Source: Gemmatimonadales bacterium
GTDB taxonomy: Bacteria > Gemmatimonadota > Gemmatimonadetes > Gemmatimonadales > GWC2-71-9
Reading direction: 5' to 3'
NCBI GenBank assembly: GCA_036500345.1
Contig: DASYCE010000004.1
Location: 55,636 to 119,635, forward strand
DNA: 64,000 nt
Positions 52,004 to 61,106 of the stretch are shown here, piece by piece. Under the pieces are notes generated by a model, which did not search any database, was not told the origin of the DNA, and saw nothing but the letters and a program-made list of their open reading frames with translations. The position numbers and the translations under genes were made by a program. Position 1 is the first letter of the stretch; each line of letters opens with the position of its first letter.

Positions 52004-54232
52004 TCATTGCAGCACGCTCCGCCACTTCGTCACCAGCCGTTGTGCTGTGGCCACCGCATCTCCCGCCGGCGCGCTCGCGAATCCGGTCGTGTCGTGCGAC
52101 CACTGCAGCTCCCACTGACATGATGCCGACGCGAACGGTGCGCGGTCGAACGGCGTGCCTGCATCGAGCGACTGATTCAAGGCCGCAACGAAGTTCGTCC
52201 ACCGCGGCAGGAAATACGACGAGAACATCCCGCTCCACTCCTTGAAGGCGTAGAGGTTGAGGTCGTCGTTCTCCCCTTCGGTACACTTGCTTCCCCACAG
52301 CGTGACGATGTTGCGTGCGTTCCAATCGTAGAGCCGCCGCTCGGCGTCAGTCGTTCCCCACGCATCGGCAGCGCCGACCCAGCGCCCGAGGAGAAATTCC
52401 GGCCGCGTCGCGAGGAGGGTGTCGATGTCGCCCAGCATGCTCTCGATGCGATGCTCGCCGGCGACGAGCTGCGGGCGATCCTTGCGGTCGAACGCCGCCT
52501 GGACCGAATCAACCAGCGGCAATCCCGATTCTCCCAGCACCTGCCGGGTGAGATTGACGACATCGTAGCGGTAGTGGTCGTTGGCGCCGAGTGCCGGCGC
52601 GGCCGCGAGCAGCGAATCGAGCGCACCGAGAAGCAGCCCGCGGTCGTACGCCGGGATCGGGCCGGTCCGGTACGCTTTCTTCCTGTCGTAGAACTGCGGC
52701 CGTTCGCCGAGAAAGTCACCAGTCTGGCGTGAGGAACGGAACGCGGTGCTGAGGAGGATCTGCCACGCACTCCATGCAGACGCGTTGGCGGCGCCGTAGC
52801 GACGGACGACGTAGTCGCGCGCCCAGGCGGTGAGATCGGGCACGCTGTCGCGCCATACCTGATCCACCACGAAATCTTCGACGATCGGATTGCTGCCGAA
52901 TCCCTCCATCGTCATGCCGATTCCTTCGAACTTCCCCCGCGCCGGACTGACCAGGACGCTGTCGAGATTCGCCGCGATGTGCGGCAGGTCGGCGCCGACA
53001 TTGACCTTGTCGCCGAAGTTGTAGAGGACGTTCCAGATCCACGGCTTGCCGTAGAAGGCGTGGCGCGTCTTCCAGATCGGCGATGCCTCGCCCCAGAGAT
53101 CGAGCACGACCATCCGGTCATCGGGTACGGCGCCGAGGAGAGCCTCGGCCTGCGGATCGCGCCAGAAGGTCGGCGAATTGACGAGGAACCATCCCTGGAG
53201 CACCCACACCGCATCCGAGTCCGCGGACGCCATCCCGCCGTAGATCGCGCGCCCCATCGACGCGAGAAAGGTCGAGTCGTTCGACGGCGGATTGATCTCG
53301 TTGAACGGATCGGCGGCGTAGAGATGATCGGTGCCGAAGAGTTCGCGCTGGCGACGGATGTAGTCGGTGGCGAGCCGCTGGAAGAGTGAATCGAGCGGAT
53401 CGACAAACCACGTCCCGCTGAATCCCGCCGACCAGTCACCGGTGCGGCGAATCACCGCCTTCGGATAGAGCGACGTGATCGACTCGGGAACGTGTCCGGT
53501 GAATCCCTGCAGGACCGGTGTCATGCCGAGGGAACGTTCGCGCGCGAGAATCTGGCGCTCCAGCGCGATGTGGCTGTCGATCCAGCTATCCGGGAGCGGC
53601 CCGCCGAGTCCGTCGATGTTCGCCATCCATCCCCAGGGGAGATAGGCGGGGCCGACCAGGAAGTCGTCGATCTGCGACCGGGAGAATCCCACGTCGGTCA
53701 GCACCTGCCGCCAGACTCCTTCCTCTCCGGTCACGGCAAGCGGCGCATTCACCCCCTTGAGCGCCAGCCAGTCGATCATCCGTTGCCAATCATCCCACTT
53801 CCACCACGCCATCGAATACGAGAAGGTGCAGTAGTTGAAGAAGTACCGGAGGTGATAGTGCGTAGCGACGTGCATCGGGTGAGCGACGGGCGGCAGCGGC
53901 GATGGCAGCGCCACCGGGGCGACGGGGAGGTCGACATCCACTCCGGCGACCTGCTGCAGGTACCAGTTGAGCGCCGACGCGATCGCGACGCCGGACGATC
54001 CCCGCAGCGCGACGCGCCGCCCGTCCTGCCGTACCTCGAAGACGTCAAGACCGGCGCTGTCGGGGATTGCCGCCACGGTGAAATCGCCAGCTCGCCCGGG
54101 GACGACTCGCGCAATCAGTGATCGAGCGGCGGCGAGGTCGACCGCAGGCCGAGCCTGGGCCCCGAGCGGTCCTGCGGCGGCGAGGAGGGCAAGGGCCGCT
54201 GCGATCGGTGAATGGCGACAGTGGGTGGGCAT
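52004..54232 (-). CDS. GH89 alpha-N-acetylglucosaminidase
   Basis: 742 residues with signal peptide (LLAAAGPLGAQ). The two catalytic glutamates of GH89 appear in YAADPFNEINPP (about 316) and MTMEGFGSNPIVED (about 444), close to Glu316 and Glu446 of human NAGLU. The N-terminal beta domain and the (beta/alpha)8 core with GPAYLPWGWMANIDG are also conserved. It removes alpha-linked N-acetylglucosamine from glycans outside the cytoplasm. Confidence 0.88.
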   Translation of the reverse strand: MPTHCRHSPIAAALALLAAAGPLGAQARPAVDLAAARSLIARVVPGRAGDFTVAAIPDSAGLDVFEVRQDGRRVALRGSSGVAIASALNWYLQQVAGVDVDLPVAPVALPSPLPPVAHPMHVATHYHLRYFFNYCTFSYSMAWWKWDDWQRMIDWLALKGVNAPLAVTGEEGVWRQVLTDVGFSRSQIDDFLVGPAYLPWGWMANIDGLGGPLPDSWIDSHIALERQILARERSLGMTPVLQGFTGHVPESITSLYPKAVIRRTGDWSAGFSGTWFVDPLDSLFQRLATDYIRRQRELFGTDHLYAADPFNEINPPSNDSTFLASMGRAIYGGMASADSDAVWVLQGWFLVNSPTFWRDPQAEALLGAVPDDRMVVLDLWGEASPIWKTRHAFYGKPWIWNVLYNFGDKVNVGADLPHIAANLDSVLVSPARGKFEGIGMTMEGFGSNPIVEDFVVDQVWRDSVPDLTAWARDYVVRRYGAANASAWSAWQILLSTAFRSSRQTGDFLGERPQFYDRKKAYRTGPIPAYDRGLLLGALDSLLAAAPALGANDHYRYDVVNLTRQVLGESGLPLVDSVQAAFDRKDRPQLVAGEHRIESMLGDIDTLLATRPEFLLGRWVGAADAWGTTDAERRLYDWNARNIVTLWGSKCTEGENDDLNLYAFKEWSGMFSSYFLPRWTNFVAALNQSLDAGTPFDRAPFASASCQWELQWSHDTTGFASAPAGDAVATAQRLVTKWRSVLQ

Positions 54233-54336
54233 CGCAGTGAGAGTAGCAGGTGGCATGGCGGGAGGCCAGCATTGATCCAATGGCCGATCGAGCCCTCTGG
54301 CACCCCGCGTTATCCGGTACACTGGCACTGGTGCAC

Positions 54337-54364
54337 GTGACACAATGTGATACTTTGTGACACA
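54337..54364 (+). promoter_or_regulatory. Phased GTGA repeats: probable antitoxin operator
   Basis: GTGA begins at 54337, 54347 and 54357, exactly ten bases apart; the outer two belong to identical GTGACACA octamers (54337-54344, 54357-54364). A GATACT box (54350-54355) lies inside, and the array ends at the antitoxin ATG. This is the layout expected for cooperative ribbon-helix-helix dimers on one DNA face, and it would block RNA polymerase. Confidence 0.55.
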
Positions 54365-54645
54365 TGAACGAACGCCACCTGACTGTCCGCCTCACTGCCG
54401 CCCTCGAGCGCGCGCTGAACCGCCGCGCACGGGCAGCCGGCGTCCCTCGCTCCCAGCTGGTGCGGGAGGCGATGACCGCCTACCTCGCCGATGCGGCCCC
54501 TTCGGCCGAACCTGAGCTGACCGCGGACGAGCTCGCCGCCAGGTGGTCGGCGATTCCACGTCTGTCACCGGCCGACGCCACCCGCTTCGCCGATGAACTC
54601 GCCGATGCGCGCAACCGGGTGCCACCGCCACGTTCGTGGGAGTGA
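54364..54645 (+). CDS. Ribbon-helix-helix antitoxin (VapB-like)
   Basis: 93 residues. LTVRLTAALERALNRRARA and SQLVREAMTAYLADAA form the beta strand and two helices of a MetJ/CopG-type ribbon-helix-helix DNA-binding domain. The C-terminal part would wrap the toxin. The mRNA leader appears to be only a few bases long. It overlaps the toxin gene. Confidence 0.83.
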   Translation: MNERHLTVRLTAALERALNRRARAAGVPRSQLVREAMTAYLADAAPSAEPELTADELAARWSAIPRLSPADATRFADELADARNRVPPPRSWE

Positions 54646-55052
54646 TTCTCGATTCTTCGGTGCTGATTGGTGCCGAACGCGGCACCCTCGATTTGGACGC
54701 GCTGCTGCGATCACTCGGCACCGAGCCGGTGGCGATCGCCGCAATCACCGCGGCGGAACTGCTGCACGGCTGCCATCGGGCGAGCGATGCCGCAATCCGG
54801 GCGCGGCGCTCCGCCTTCGTCGATGCCCTCCTCGATCTCCTCCCCGCCATCCCTTTCGGTCTTGCCGAGGCGCGCCGCCACGCGCAGCTCTGGGCGGAGA
54901 CATCCCGCCGAGGCAAGCCGATCGGTGCCTACGACATGCTGATTGCGGCGACCGCGATGGCGCGTGGCTATGCCGTCGCGACCCTCAATCAGCGCGAGTT
55001 TGCGCGGGTGGCGGGGCTGCGGCTGCAACCGCTCGATCGGTACCTGCGATGA
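54636..55052 (+). CDS. PIN-domain toxin (VapC-like ribonuclease)
   Basis: 138 residues (136 if started at GTG 54642, which overlaps the antitoxin stop as GTGA). Acidic PIN residues: Asp in VILDSSVLIGAERG, Glu in ITAAELLHGCHRA, Asp in GAYDMLIAATAMA and a C-terminal NQREFARV. VapC toxins cut RNA, often tRNA or rRNA, with Mg or Mn. Paired with the upstream antitoxin. I see no sign of a surrounding mobile element. Confidence 0.87.
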   Translation: MGVILDSSVLIGAERGTLDLDALLRSLGTEPVAIAAITAAELLHGCHRASDAAIRARRSAFVDALLDLLPAIPFGLAEARRHAQLWAETSRRGKPIGAYDMLIAATAMARGYAVATLNQREFARVAGLRLQPLDRYLR

Positions 55053-55208
55053 GGCTCGCCTAGCGATCCAATCGGCGCCGCCACAGCGGCGGCGCTCCGG
55101 CGCCCCAACTGGCCGGGAGTGGTTTCCGGCGCGATATTCCGGCATCCCCCCTCGCACCACCTTGTGGACACTCGCCGTACCGTCCTGCCCGCCCACTGGA
55201 GGTTCGCC

Positions 55209-56504
55209 ATGTCGTCGCGCCGTTCATTCCTTTCGTCGATTGCCGCGGCCGGGGTCGCCGCGCCGCACACCTTCCGCCCGCACGCCATCACCTCGGTGCT
55301 CCGCGCCACCGCAATCGCCGGCAAGCGGTCGCCCGCCGAGATGGCCGGTGACGAAGACTACTGGTCGGAGATCCAGCGCGCCTTCGATTCCGACCGCACC
55401 ATGATCAACCTCAACAACGGCGGCGTCTGCCCCACACCGACGCATGTTCTCGAGGCGATGATCCATGATCTCCGCTTCAGCAACGAATTGCCCGCCGAGC
55501 ACATGTGGAGCGTGCTCGAACCGCGGATCGAAAGCGTGCGCCGAGATCTCGCGCGGCAGTTCGGCTGCGATCCCGAGGAGATGGCGATCACGCGCAATGC
55601 GTCGGAAGCGAACGAGAACATGATCCTGGGGCTCGACCTGCAGCGCGGCGACGAGGTCGTGGTCACCAACCAGAATTACGGACGGATGCTCACCACGTGG
55701 GACCAGCGCGTGCGCCGCGAGGGGATCGTCGTCAAGCCGATCTCCTTCAAGGTTCCGCCGCCGTCGGACCAGTACCTCGTCGACCAGTTCAGGGCGGCTA
55801 TCACGCCGCGCACCAAGGTCATCGAGGTGACGCACATCACCAACCTGACCGGCCAGATCATGCCGATCCGCCAGATCATCGAGATGGCGCGTCCCCAGGG
55901 GATCCAGGTGCTGGTCGACGGCGCGCACGCCTTTGCGCACTTTCCGTTCACCCGCGACGAGCTCGGCGTCGACTACTACGGCACGTCGCTGCACAAGTGG
56001 CTCCTCGCGCCGGTCGGCACCGGATTTCTCTATGTGCGGAAGGAAAAGCAGAAGGCGCTCTGGCCGTTGATGGCCGCTTCGGCCGCGCAGATCGACAACA
56101 TCCGGAAGTTCGAGGAGATTGGCACGCACCCCGCCGCGAATCACAACGCCATCTCGGCGGCGCTCGCCTTCTATCGCGGGATCGGCCCCGAGCGGAAGGT
56201 CGCGCGGCTGCGCTTCCTGCGCGATCGCTGGGCGAAGAGGCTCCTCGCCGAAAGCCCCCGCGTGAACGTCCTGACGCCGCTCGACGACAAGCAGTCGGGG
56301 GCGATTGCGCTGGTGCATATCGACGGCATCGACAGCAGCCAGCTGAGTGCGTGGCTCCTCAAGCAGCACCGGATCGTCAACACGCCGATCAATCACGCCG
56401 AGTTCAACGGCATTCGCATCACGCCGAACGTGTACACCACGCTCGACGAGATCGACACCTTCGGCGACAAGATGATCCAGGCGATCCGGAGCGGCATCGC
56501 GTAG
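55209..56504 (+). CDS. Tat-exported class V aminotransferase-like PLP enzyme
   Basis: 431 residues from ATG 55209, with GGAGG six bases upstream. SRRSFLSSIAAAG is a twin-arginine signal. The PLP site is VLVDGAHAFAHFPF (Asp) and YYGTSLHKWLLAPVG (Lys near 265). ITRNASEANENMILGL resembles isopenicillin-N-epimerase-like members. Export of a folded PLP enzyme is unusual. Its stop directly abuts the GH29 start (no gap), so the two are co-expressed. Substrate unknown. Confidence 0.8.
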   Translation: MSSRRSFLSSIAAAGVAAPHTFRPHAITSVLRATAIAGKRSPAEMAGDEDYWSEIQRAFDSDRTMINLNNGGVCPTPTHVLEAMIHDLRFSNELPAEHMWSVLEPRIESVRRDLARQFGCDPEEMAITRNASEANENMILGLDLQRGDEVVVTNQNYGRMLTTWDQRVRREGIVVKPISFKVPPPSDQYLVDQFRAAITPRTKVIEVTHITNLTGQIMPIRQIIEMARPQGIQVLVDGAHAFAHFPFTRDELGVDYYGTSLHKWLLAPVGTGFLYVRKEKQKALWPLMAASAAQIDNIRKFEEIGTHPAANHNAISAALAFYRGIGPERKVARLRFLRDRWAKRLLAESPRVNVLTPLDDKQSGAIALVHIDGIDSSQLSAWLLKQHRIVNTPINHAEFNGIRITPNVYTTLDEIDTFGDKMIQAIRSGIA

Positions 56505-57830
56505 ATGCGCATCCGCACTTCCAGGCTTGCGACTGCGCTGATTGCTGTCGGGATCGGCGCAGCGGCCACCGCGCCGCTGGCGGCGCAGCGCGATTCCGTC
56601 CCCGCGGTGCGCATGGCCGCCCGCGACTCGTACCGCGACGACGGGTTCGGGATGTTCATTCACTGGGGGGTCTATTCGCTGCTCGGCCAGGGCGAGTGGG
56701 TGATGCAGAACAACAAGATCGATGTGCCGACGTATGAATGGCTCGCGTCAACGTTCGATCCGGTCAAGTTCGACGCGAAGGAATGGGTTGCCACGGCGAA
56801 GGCCGCGGGTGCGCGCTACATCACCATCACCTCGCGCCATCACGACGGCTTCTCGATGTTCGCCACGAAGGCCACGCCGTACAACATCGTCGACTGGACG
56901 CGGTTCAAGCGCGACCCGCTGAAGGAGCTCGCCGACGAGTGCCACCGGCAGGGGATCAAGCTCTTCTTCTATTACTCGCAGCTCGACTGGCACAACAGCG
57001 ACTACTTCCCGCGCGGCAACACCGGCAAATCATCAGGGCGCCCGGAGAGCGGTGACTGGAACCGGTACATCGGCTTCATGAAGACGCAGCTCACCGACTT
57101 GCTGACCAACTATGGTCCGATCGGCGGGATCTGGTTCGACGGGATGTGGGACAAGCCCGATGCAGACTGGCATCTCCCCGAGGTCTACGGCCTCATTCAC
57201 CAGCTGCAGCCCGCGGCGCTGATCGTTCCGAACCACCATCTCGCCCCGAAACCGGGCGAGGATGTCCAGACGTTCGAGCAGGACCTCCCCGGCTCGAACA
57301 CGGCCGGCTTCAACACCGACGTGATCGGCGCGCTGCCGCTCGAGACATCGCTCACGATGAACGGCGCGTGGGGATTCAACATCACCGACCACAACTGGAA
57401 GTCGGTCGACGAGCTGATCGGGTATCTCGTGCGTGCGTCCGGGGCGAACGCGAACCTGCTGCTCAACATCGGGCCCCGCCCGGACGGGACGCTCCAGCCG
57501 GAGGCGGTCGTGCGGCTGCATGCAGTTGGTGCGTGGCTGGCGACCCACGGCACGTCGATCTATCACACCCGCGGCGGGCCGATTGCACCGCACGTGTGGG
57601 GCGTCACCACCCATCGCGGCGACACCGTCTTCGTTCATGTGCTGCACCTGCAGGACCGTGTCCTGGCGCTGCCGACCTTCGGCGCGAAGGTGTTGAGCGC
57701 GCGGATGCTCGACGGCGGCGCGGCGGTCGCGGTAACGCAGGTCCCCGGGGCGATCACCCTGACGATGCCGGATGCACCGTCGCCGATGCCGCCCGACCGG
57801 GTGGTCGTGCTGGTGACCGCGCGGGAATAG
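56505..57830 (+). CDS. GH29 alpha-L-fucosidase
   Basis: 441 residues with signal peptide (ATAPLAAQ). DDGFGMFIHWGVYSL and ITSRHHDGFSMF are conserved substrate-binding strands; the nucleophile Asp lies in GGIWFDGMWD (about 210). LLLNIGPRPDGTLQ is the typical GH29 ending of the barrel, and a C-terminal beta domain follows. It removes alpha-linked L-fucose from glycans outside the cytoplasm. Confidence 0.88.
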   Translation: MRIRTSRLATALIAVGIGAAATAPLAAQRDSVPAVRMAARDSYRDDGFGMFIHWGVYSLLGQGEWVMQNNKIDVPTYEWLASTFDPVKFDAKEWVATAKAAGARYITITSRHHDGFSMFATKATPYNIVDWTRFKRDPLKELADECHRQGIKLFFYYSQLDWHNSDYFPRGNTGKSSGRPESGDWNRYIGFMKTQLTDLLTNYGPIGGIWFDGMWDKPDADWHLPEVYGLIHQLQPAALIVPNHHLAPKPGEDVQTFEQDLPGSNTAGFNTDVIGALPLETSLTMNGAWGFNITDHNWKSVDELIGYLVRASGANANLLLNIGPRPDGTLQPEAVVRLHAVGAWLATHGTSIYHTRGGPIAPHVWGVTTHRGDTVFVHVLHLQDRVLALPTFGAKVLSARMLDGGAAVAVTQVPGAITLTMPDAPSPMPPDRVVVLVTARE

Positions 57831-57902
57831 GCGCTGCGCCTATATTTGTCGCCGCAGCATCTTCGTGATCCCAGTCCAATCTCATCTTTCGCCGAGTTCC
57901 TG

Positions 57903-60900
57903 ATGCGACGTGTATCCAGGGCGTTCCTGCTGGTATTCGGGTTCGCAGTCTTCGCCGCGCCAAGCACGCTCCTGGCGCAGTCATCAAAGGGCGCCGACGC
58001 CGATCTCGTCAACGCGCGACCGGGGCGCGATCCGCGCCAGCCGCTCGACACGGAGTACACGCGAAAGATCAAGGAATACACCACCGAGCCGTACTTCCTC
58101 TCGCCGATCGTCGACTACATGCCGGAGTCGAAGACGGTGCCGACGCCGGAGAAGACCCTCGGCAACATCGCGGGGGCGCCGGGGAAGCTGCCGTATTCGA
58201 AAGAGGTCTACGAATACATGCGGCTACTGGCCAAGTCGACGCCGCGAGTGCGGGTCTATTCGATCGGGACGACCGAAGAGGGCCGCGAGATGATCGCGGT
58301 GGCGATCGCGTCGGATCAGTTGATGGCAAAGCTCGACGCCAACAAGGCCGACCTAGGCAAGCTCGCTGATCCGCGCACCATCGGGATGAACGACTCACTC
58401 GCCGACCAGATCGCCAAGCGCGCGGCGCCGGTCTACTACATCACCGGGACGATCCATTCGACCGAAGCGGGCGCGCCGACGGCGATGATGGAGATGGCGT
58501 ACCGCCTCGCGGTCGACGAGTCGCCGTACATCAAGAACATCCGCGATCACGTGATCACGCTGATCACGCCGATCGTCGAAGTCGACGGCCGCGACCGGAT
58601 CGTCGACCTCTACGAGTATCGCAAGAAGCACCCGGGGGATGTGGTGCCGGGGGCGATCTACTGGGGGAAGTACGTCGAGCACGACAACAATCGCGACGCG
58701 ATGGGGCTCACCCTCAAGCTGTCGCAGAACGTGCTCAACACCTATCTCGGCTGGAACGCGCAGGTGCTGCACGACCTGCACGAATCCGAAGCGCTGCTGT
58801 ATGACAATACCATCGGCGACGGGCCGTACAACGCCTGGCTCGATCCGATCCTCACCAACGAATGGCAGCTCCTCGGCTGGAACAACGTCAATGAAATGAC
58901 GCGCTGGGGGATGCCTGGCGTCTATGCGTTCGGCAACTTCGATACCTGGTCGCCCGGTTACCTGATGTTCATGGCGGCAACGCACAACGGGATCTCGCGG
59001 CTCTACGAGACGTACGGCAACGGCGGCACCGCGGAGACCGAAGACCACACGCTGAGCGCGAGCGAGACGTCACGCACCTGGTATCGCCAGAATCCGGCGC
59101 CGCCGAAGGTCCGCTGGTCGCTGCGCGACAACAACAATTACGAGATGACCGGGATTCTCCTCTCGGAGAATTACTTCGCAACCAATCGCGTCTACTTCCT
59201 CCGCAATTTCTACGACAAGAGCAAGCGCTCGATCTTCAAGGCGAAGACCGAGGGACCTGCGGCGTACGTCTTCCCCGCCGACGATCCACGCCTCGGCTCG
59301 CAGGCCGAATTGCTGCGAGTGCTGCAGAAGCAGCATGTCGAAATCTCGCGCGCGACGGCGCCGTTCACCGTCTCGGTGCCGACGCACGGTACGGCCGCGA
59401 CCACCGCGGGCGGCCGAGGAGCCGGCGGGCGTGGTGGCCGGAGCGACGCGGCACCGGCACCGACGACCCGTGAATTCGGCGCCGGGAGCTATGTCGTCAG
59501 GATGGATCAGCCGTATTCGCGCATCGCCGACGCGTTGCTCGACTACCAGTACTGGGCGCCGAACGATCCGCAGAAGACGCCGTACGACGACACCGGCTGG
59601 ACCTTCCCCGAAGGCTTTGGCGTCGAGGCGGTGCGTGTCACCGACACGAAGGTGCTCGATGCGCCGATGACCAAGCTCACCGACAGCGTGCATGCCGTGA
59701 GCGGCGTGTCGGGCACGGGGACTGTCTTCGCCATCAATCACAACGCCGACAACGCGCTGATCACGCTGCGCTACCAGTTGCGCAACGCCGACATGCAGCT
59801 GGCAGAGGAGCCGTTCGACGCCGGCGGCCAGAAGTTCGCGCGCGGATCGTTCGTCATCAGTGGCGTGTCGCAGGGCGATCTCGACAAGGCGACGACTGCG
59901 CTGGGGCTCAAGGCGTACGCGATTCCGGCGGCGCCATCGGTCAAGCTCCATCCGGCGCGCGCGGCGCGCGTCGCGGTTCTGCATACCTGGACCAGCACGC
60001 AGACCGAGGGGTGGTGGCGCCAGGCGTTCGATGTCTACGGTGTGCCGTACGACTACATCGACCCGGCATTCATCGGCAAGACTCCTGATCTTCGCTCGAA
60101 GTACGACGTGATCGTGGTGGGCCCGGGACTCTCGCCGAACGCGATCGACGGAACGGCGATGTATCGCAACGCCGAGCCGTGGAAGAATTCGCCGGAGACG
60201 CCGAACATCGGCACCTATGCGCAGACCGACGATATCCGGCCCGGGATGCAGATCGAAGGGTTGCTCAATCTTCGCAACTTCGTGCAGCAGGGTGGTGTGA
60301 TCGTGGCGGCCGGGAACAGCGCCGACTTCTTCCTCACCACCGATCTCGCGCGCGGCGTGACTGCGTCGCGGCCGAATTCGGCGTCGCGAGTGGTCGGTTC
60401 CTTGCTGCGCGCCACGGTGACTGACGCGGCGAGCCCTGTCATGTACGGCATGCTTCCGTCGCCGGCGGTGTACAGCGAACGGGGCGAGAGCTTCAACGCC
60501 GGCGGCGGTGGCGGCGGCCGCAATGGCGGCGGGGGGGGCGGATTCGGTGGCGGCGGCGGGCGTGCGGGAGGTGCAGCGGCGACGCGTGTGACCGGCCGTG
60601 GTACGCCCGATGATCCTGATGTCGTCCAGGGGCGGCCGGCAGGAGAGGGGAATGAAGTCCTCCCGCCGCTTCCAGGGGATTCAACTGGTGGTGCGCGCGG
60701 TGGGCGTGGCGGTGGTGCGATTGCGGTGCCGATCGAATACCGCGTCCGTCCGCTGCTGCGGTTCGACTCCCAGGACAAGCTGCTTGTTTCGGGGCTGCTC
60801 GATGGCGGATCGGATATCGCGGGCCAGACGGTGGTGGTTGATGTCCCGTCGGAAAAGGGGCATTACATCCTTTTTGCCGACAATCCGATCTATCGCGGCG

Positions 60901-61058
60901 AGACGATCGGCAACTACTTCATGGTCTTCAACGCGATGCTGTCGTTCGACAATCTCGGCGCCGGGCGGAGCGACGCGGGGAATGGCGGCGCTGGCGGTGG
61001 CAGAGGGCGCGGGGGGCGCGGGGGTGGTGGTGGGGGTGCTGGCGGCGACAGCCAGTGA
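57903..61058 (+). CDS. Large secreted M14-family carboxypeptidase-like protein
   Basis: 1051 residues with signal peptide (APSTLLAQ). The zinc pair is HSTE in TGTIHSTEAGAP (about 185), and the second His is in VLHDLHESEALL (about 289). After the catalytic domain come linkers and a second domain with a Rossmann-like or amidotransferase-like fold (AVLHTWTSTQTEGWW, YDVIVVGPG, FVQQGGVIVAAGNSADFF). The C terminus holds several Gly-rich stretches and ends Gly-rich. A TATATT box lies about 55 bases upstream. Homologous giant M14 proteins are common in Gemmatimonadota. Confidence 0.83.
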   Translation: MRRVSRAFLLVFGFAVFAAPSTLLAQSSKGADADLVNARPGRDPRQPLDTEYTRKIKEYTTEPYFLSPIVDYMPESKTVPTPEKTLGNIAGAPGKLPYSKEVYEYMRLLAKSTPRVRVYSIGTTEEGREMIAVAIASDQLMAKLDANKADLGKLADPRTIGMNDSLADQIAKRAAPVYYITGTIHSTEAGAPTAMMEMAYRLAVDESPYIKNIRDHVITLITPIVEVDGRDRIVDLYEYRKKHPGDVVPGAIYWGKYVEHDNNRDAMGLTLKLSQNVLNTYLGWNAQVLHDLHESEALLYDNTIGDGPYNAWLDPILTNEWQLLGWNNVNEMTRWGMPGVYAFGNFDTWSPGYLMFMAATHNGISRLYETYGNGGTAETEDHTLSASETSRTWYRQNPAPPKVRWSLRDNNNYEMTGILLSENYFATNRVYFLRNFYDKSKRSIFKAKTEGPAAYVFPADDPRLGSQAELLRVLQKQHVEISRATAPFTVSVPTHGTAATTAGGRGAGGRGGRSDAAPAPTTREFGAGSYVVRMDQPYSRIADALLDYQYWAPNDPQKTPYDDTGWTFPEGFGVEAVRVTDTKVLDAPMTKLTDSVHAVSGVSGTGTVFAINHNADNALITLRYQLRNADMQLAEEPFDAGGQKFARGSFVISGVSQGDLDKATTALGLKAYAIPAAPSVKLHPARAARVAVLHTWTSTQTEGWWRQAFDVYGVPYDYIDPAFIGKTPDLRSKYDVIVVGPGLSPNAIDGTAMYRNAEPWKNSPETPNIGTYAQTDDIRPGMQIEGLLNLRNFVQQGGVIVAAGNSADFFLTTDLARGVTASRPNSASRVVGSLLRATVTDAASPVMYGMLPSPAVYSERGESFNAGGGGGGRNGGGGGGFGGGGGRAGGAAATRVTGRGTPDDPDVVQGRPAGEGNEVLPPLPGDSTGGARGGRGGGAIAVPIEYRVRPLLRFDSQDKLLVSGLLDGGSDIAGQTVVVDVPSEKGHYILFADNPIYRGETIGNYFMVFNAMLSFDNLGAGRSDAGNGGAGGGRGRGGRGGGGGGAGGDSQ
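60501..60590 (+). repeat. Gly-codon low-complexity tract with G8 run
   Basis: Inside the M14 gene, GGC/GGT/GGG codons encode a Gly-rich loop, interrupted by Arg and Asn. A run of eight G (60531-60538) occurs within it. Such runs are slippage-prone and could shift the frame. Confidence 0.6.
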
Positions 61059-61106
61059 CGGTGGTGTCGTACTGACACGAATTGAAAGTTGATCGACGCG
61101 AAATGA

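Noticed and set aside
54337..55052. Toxin-antitoxin pair as sign of a genomic island
   Set aside because: No integrase, transposase, tRNA or att-like repeat is visible on either side.
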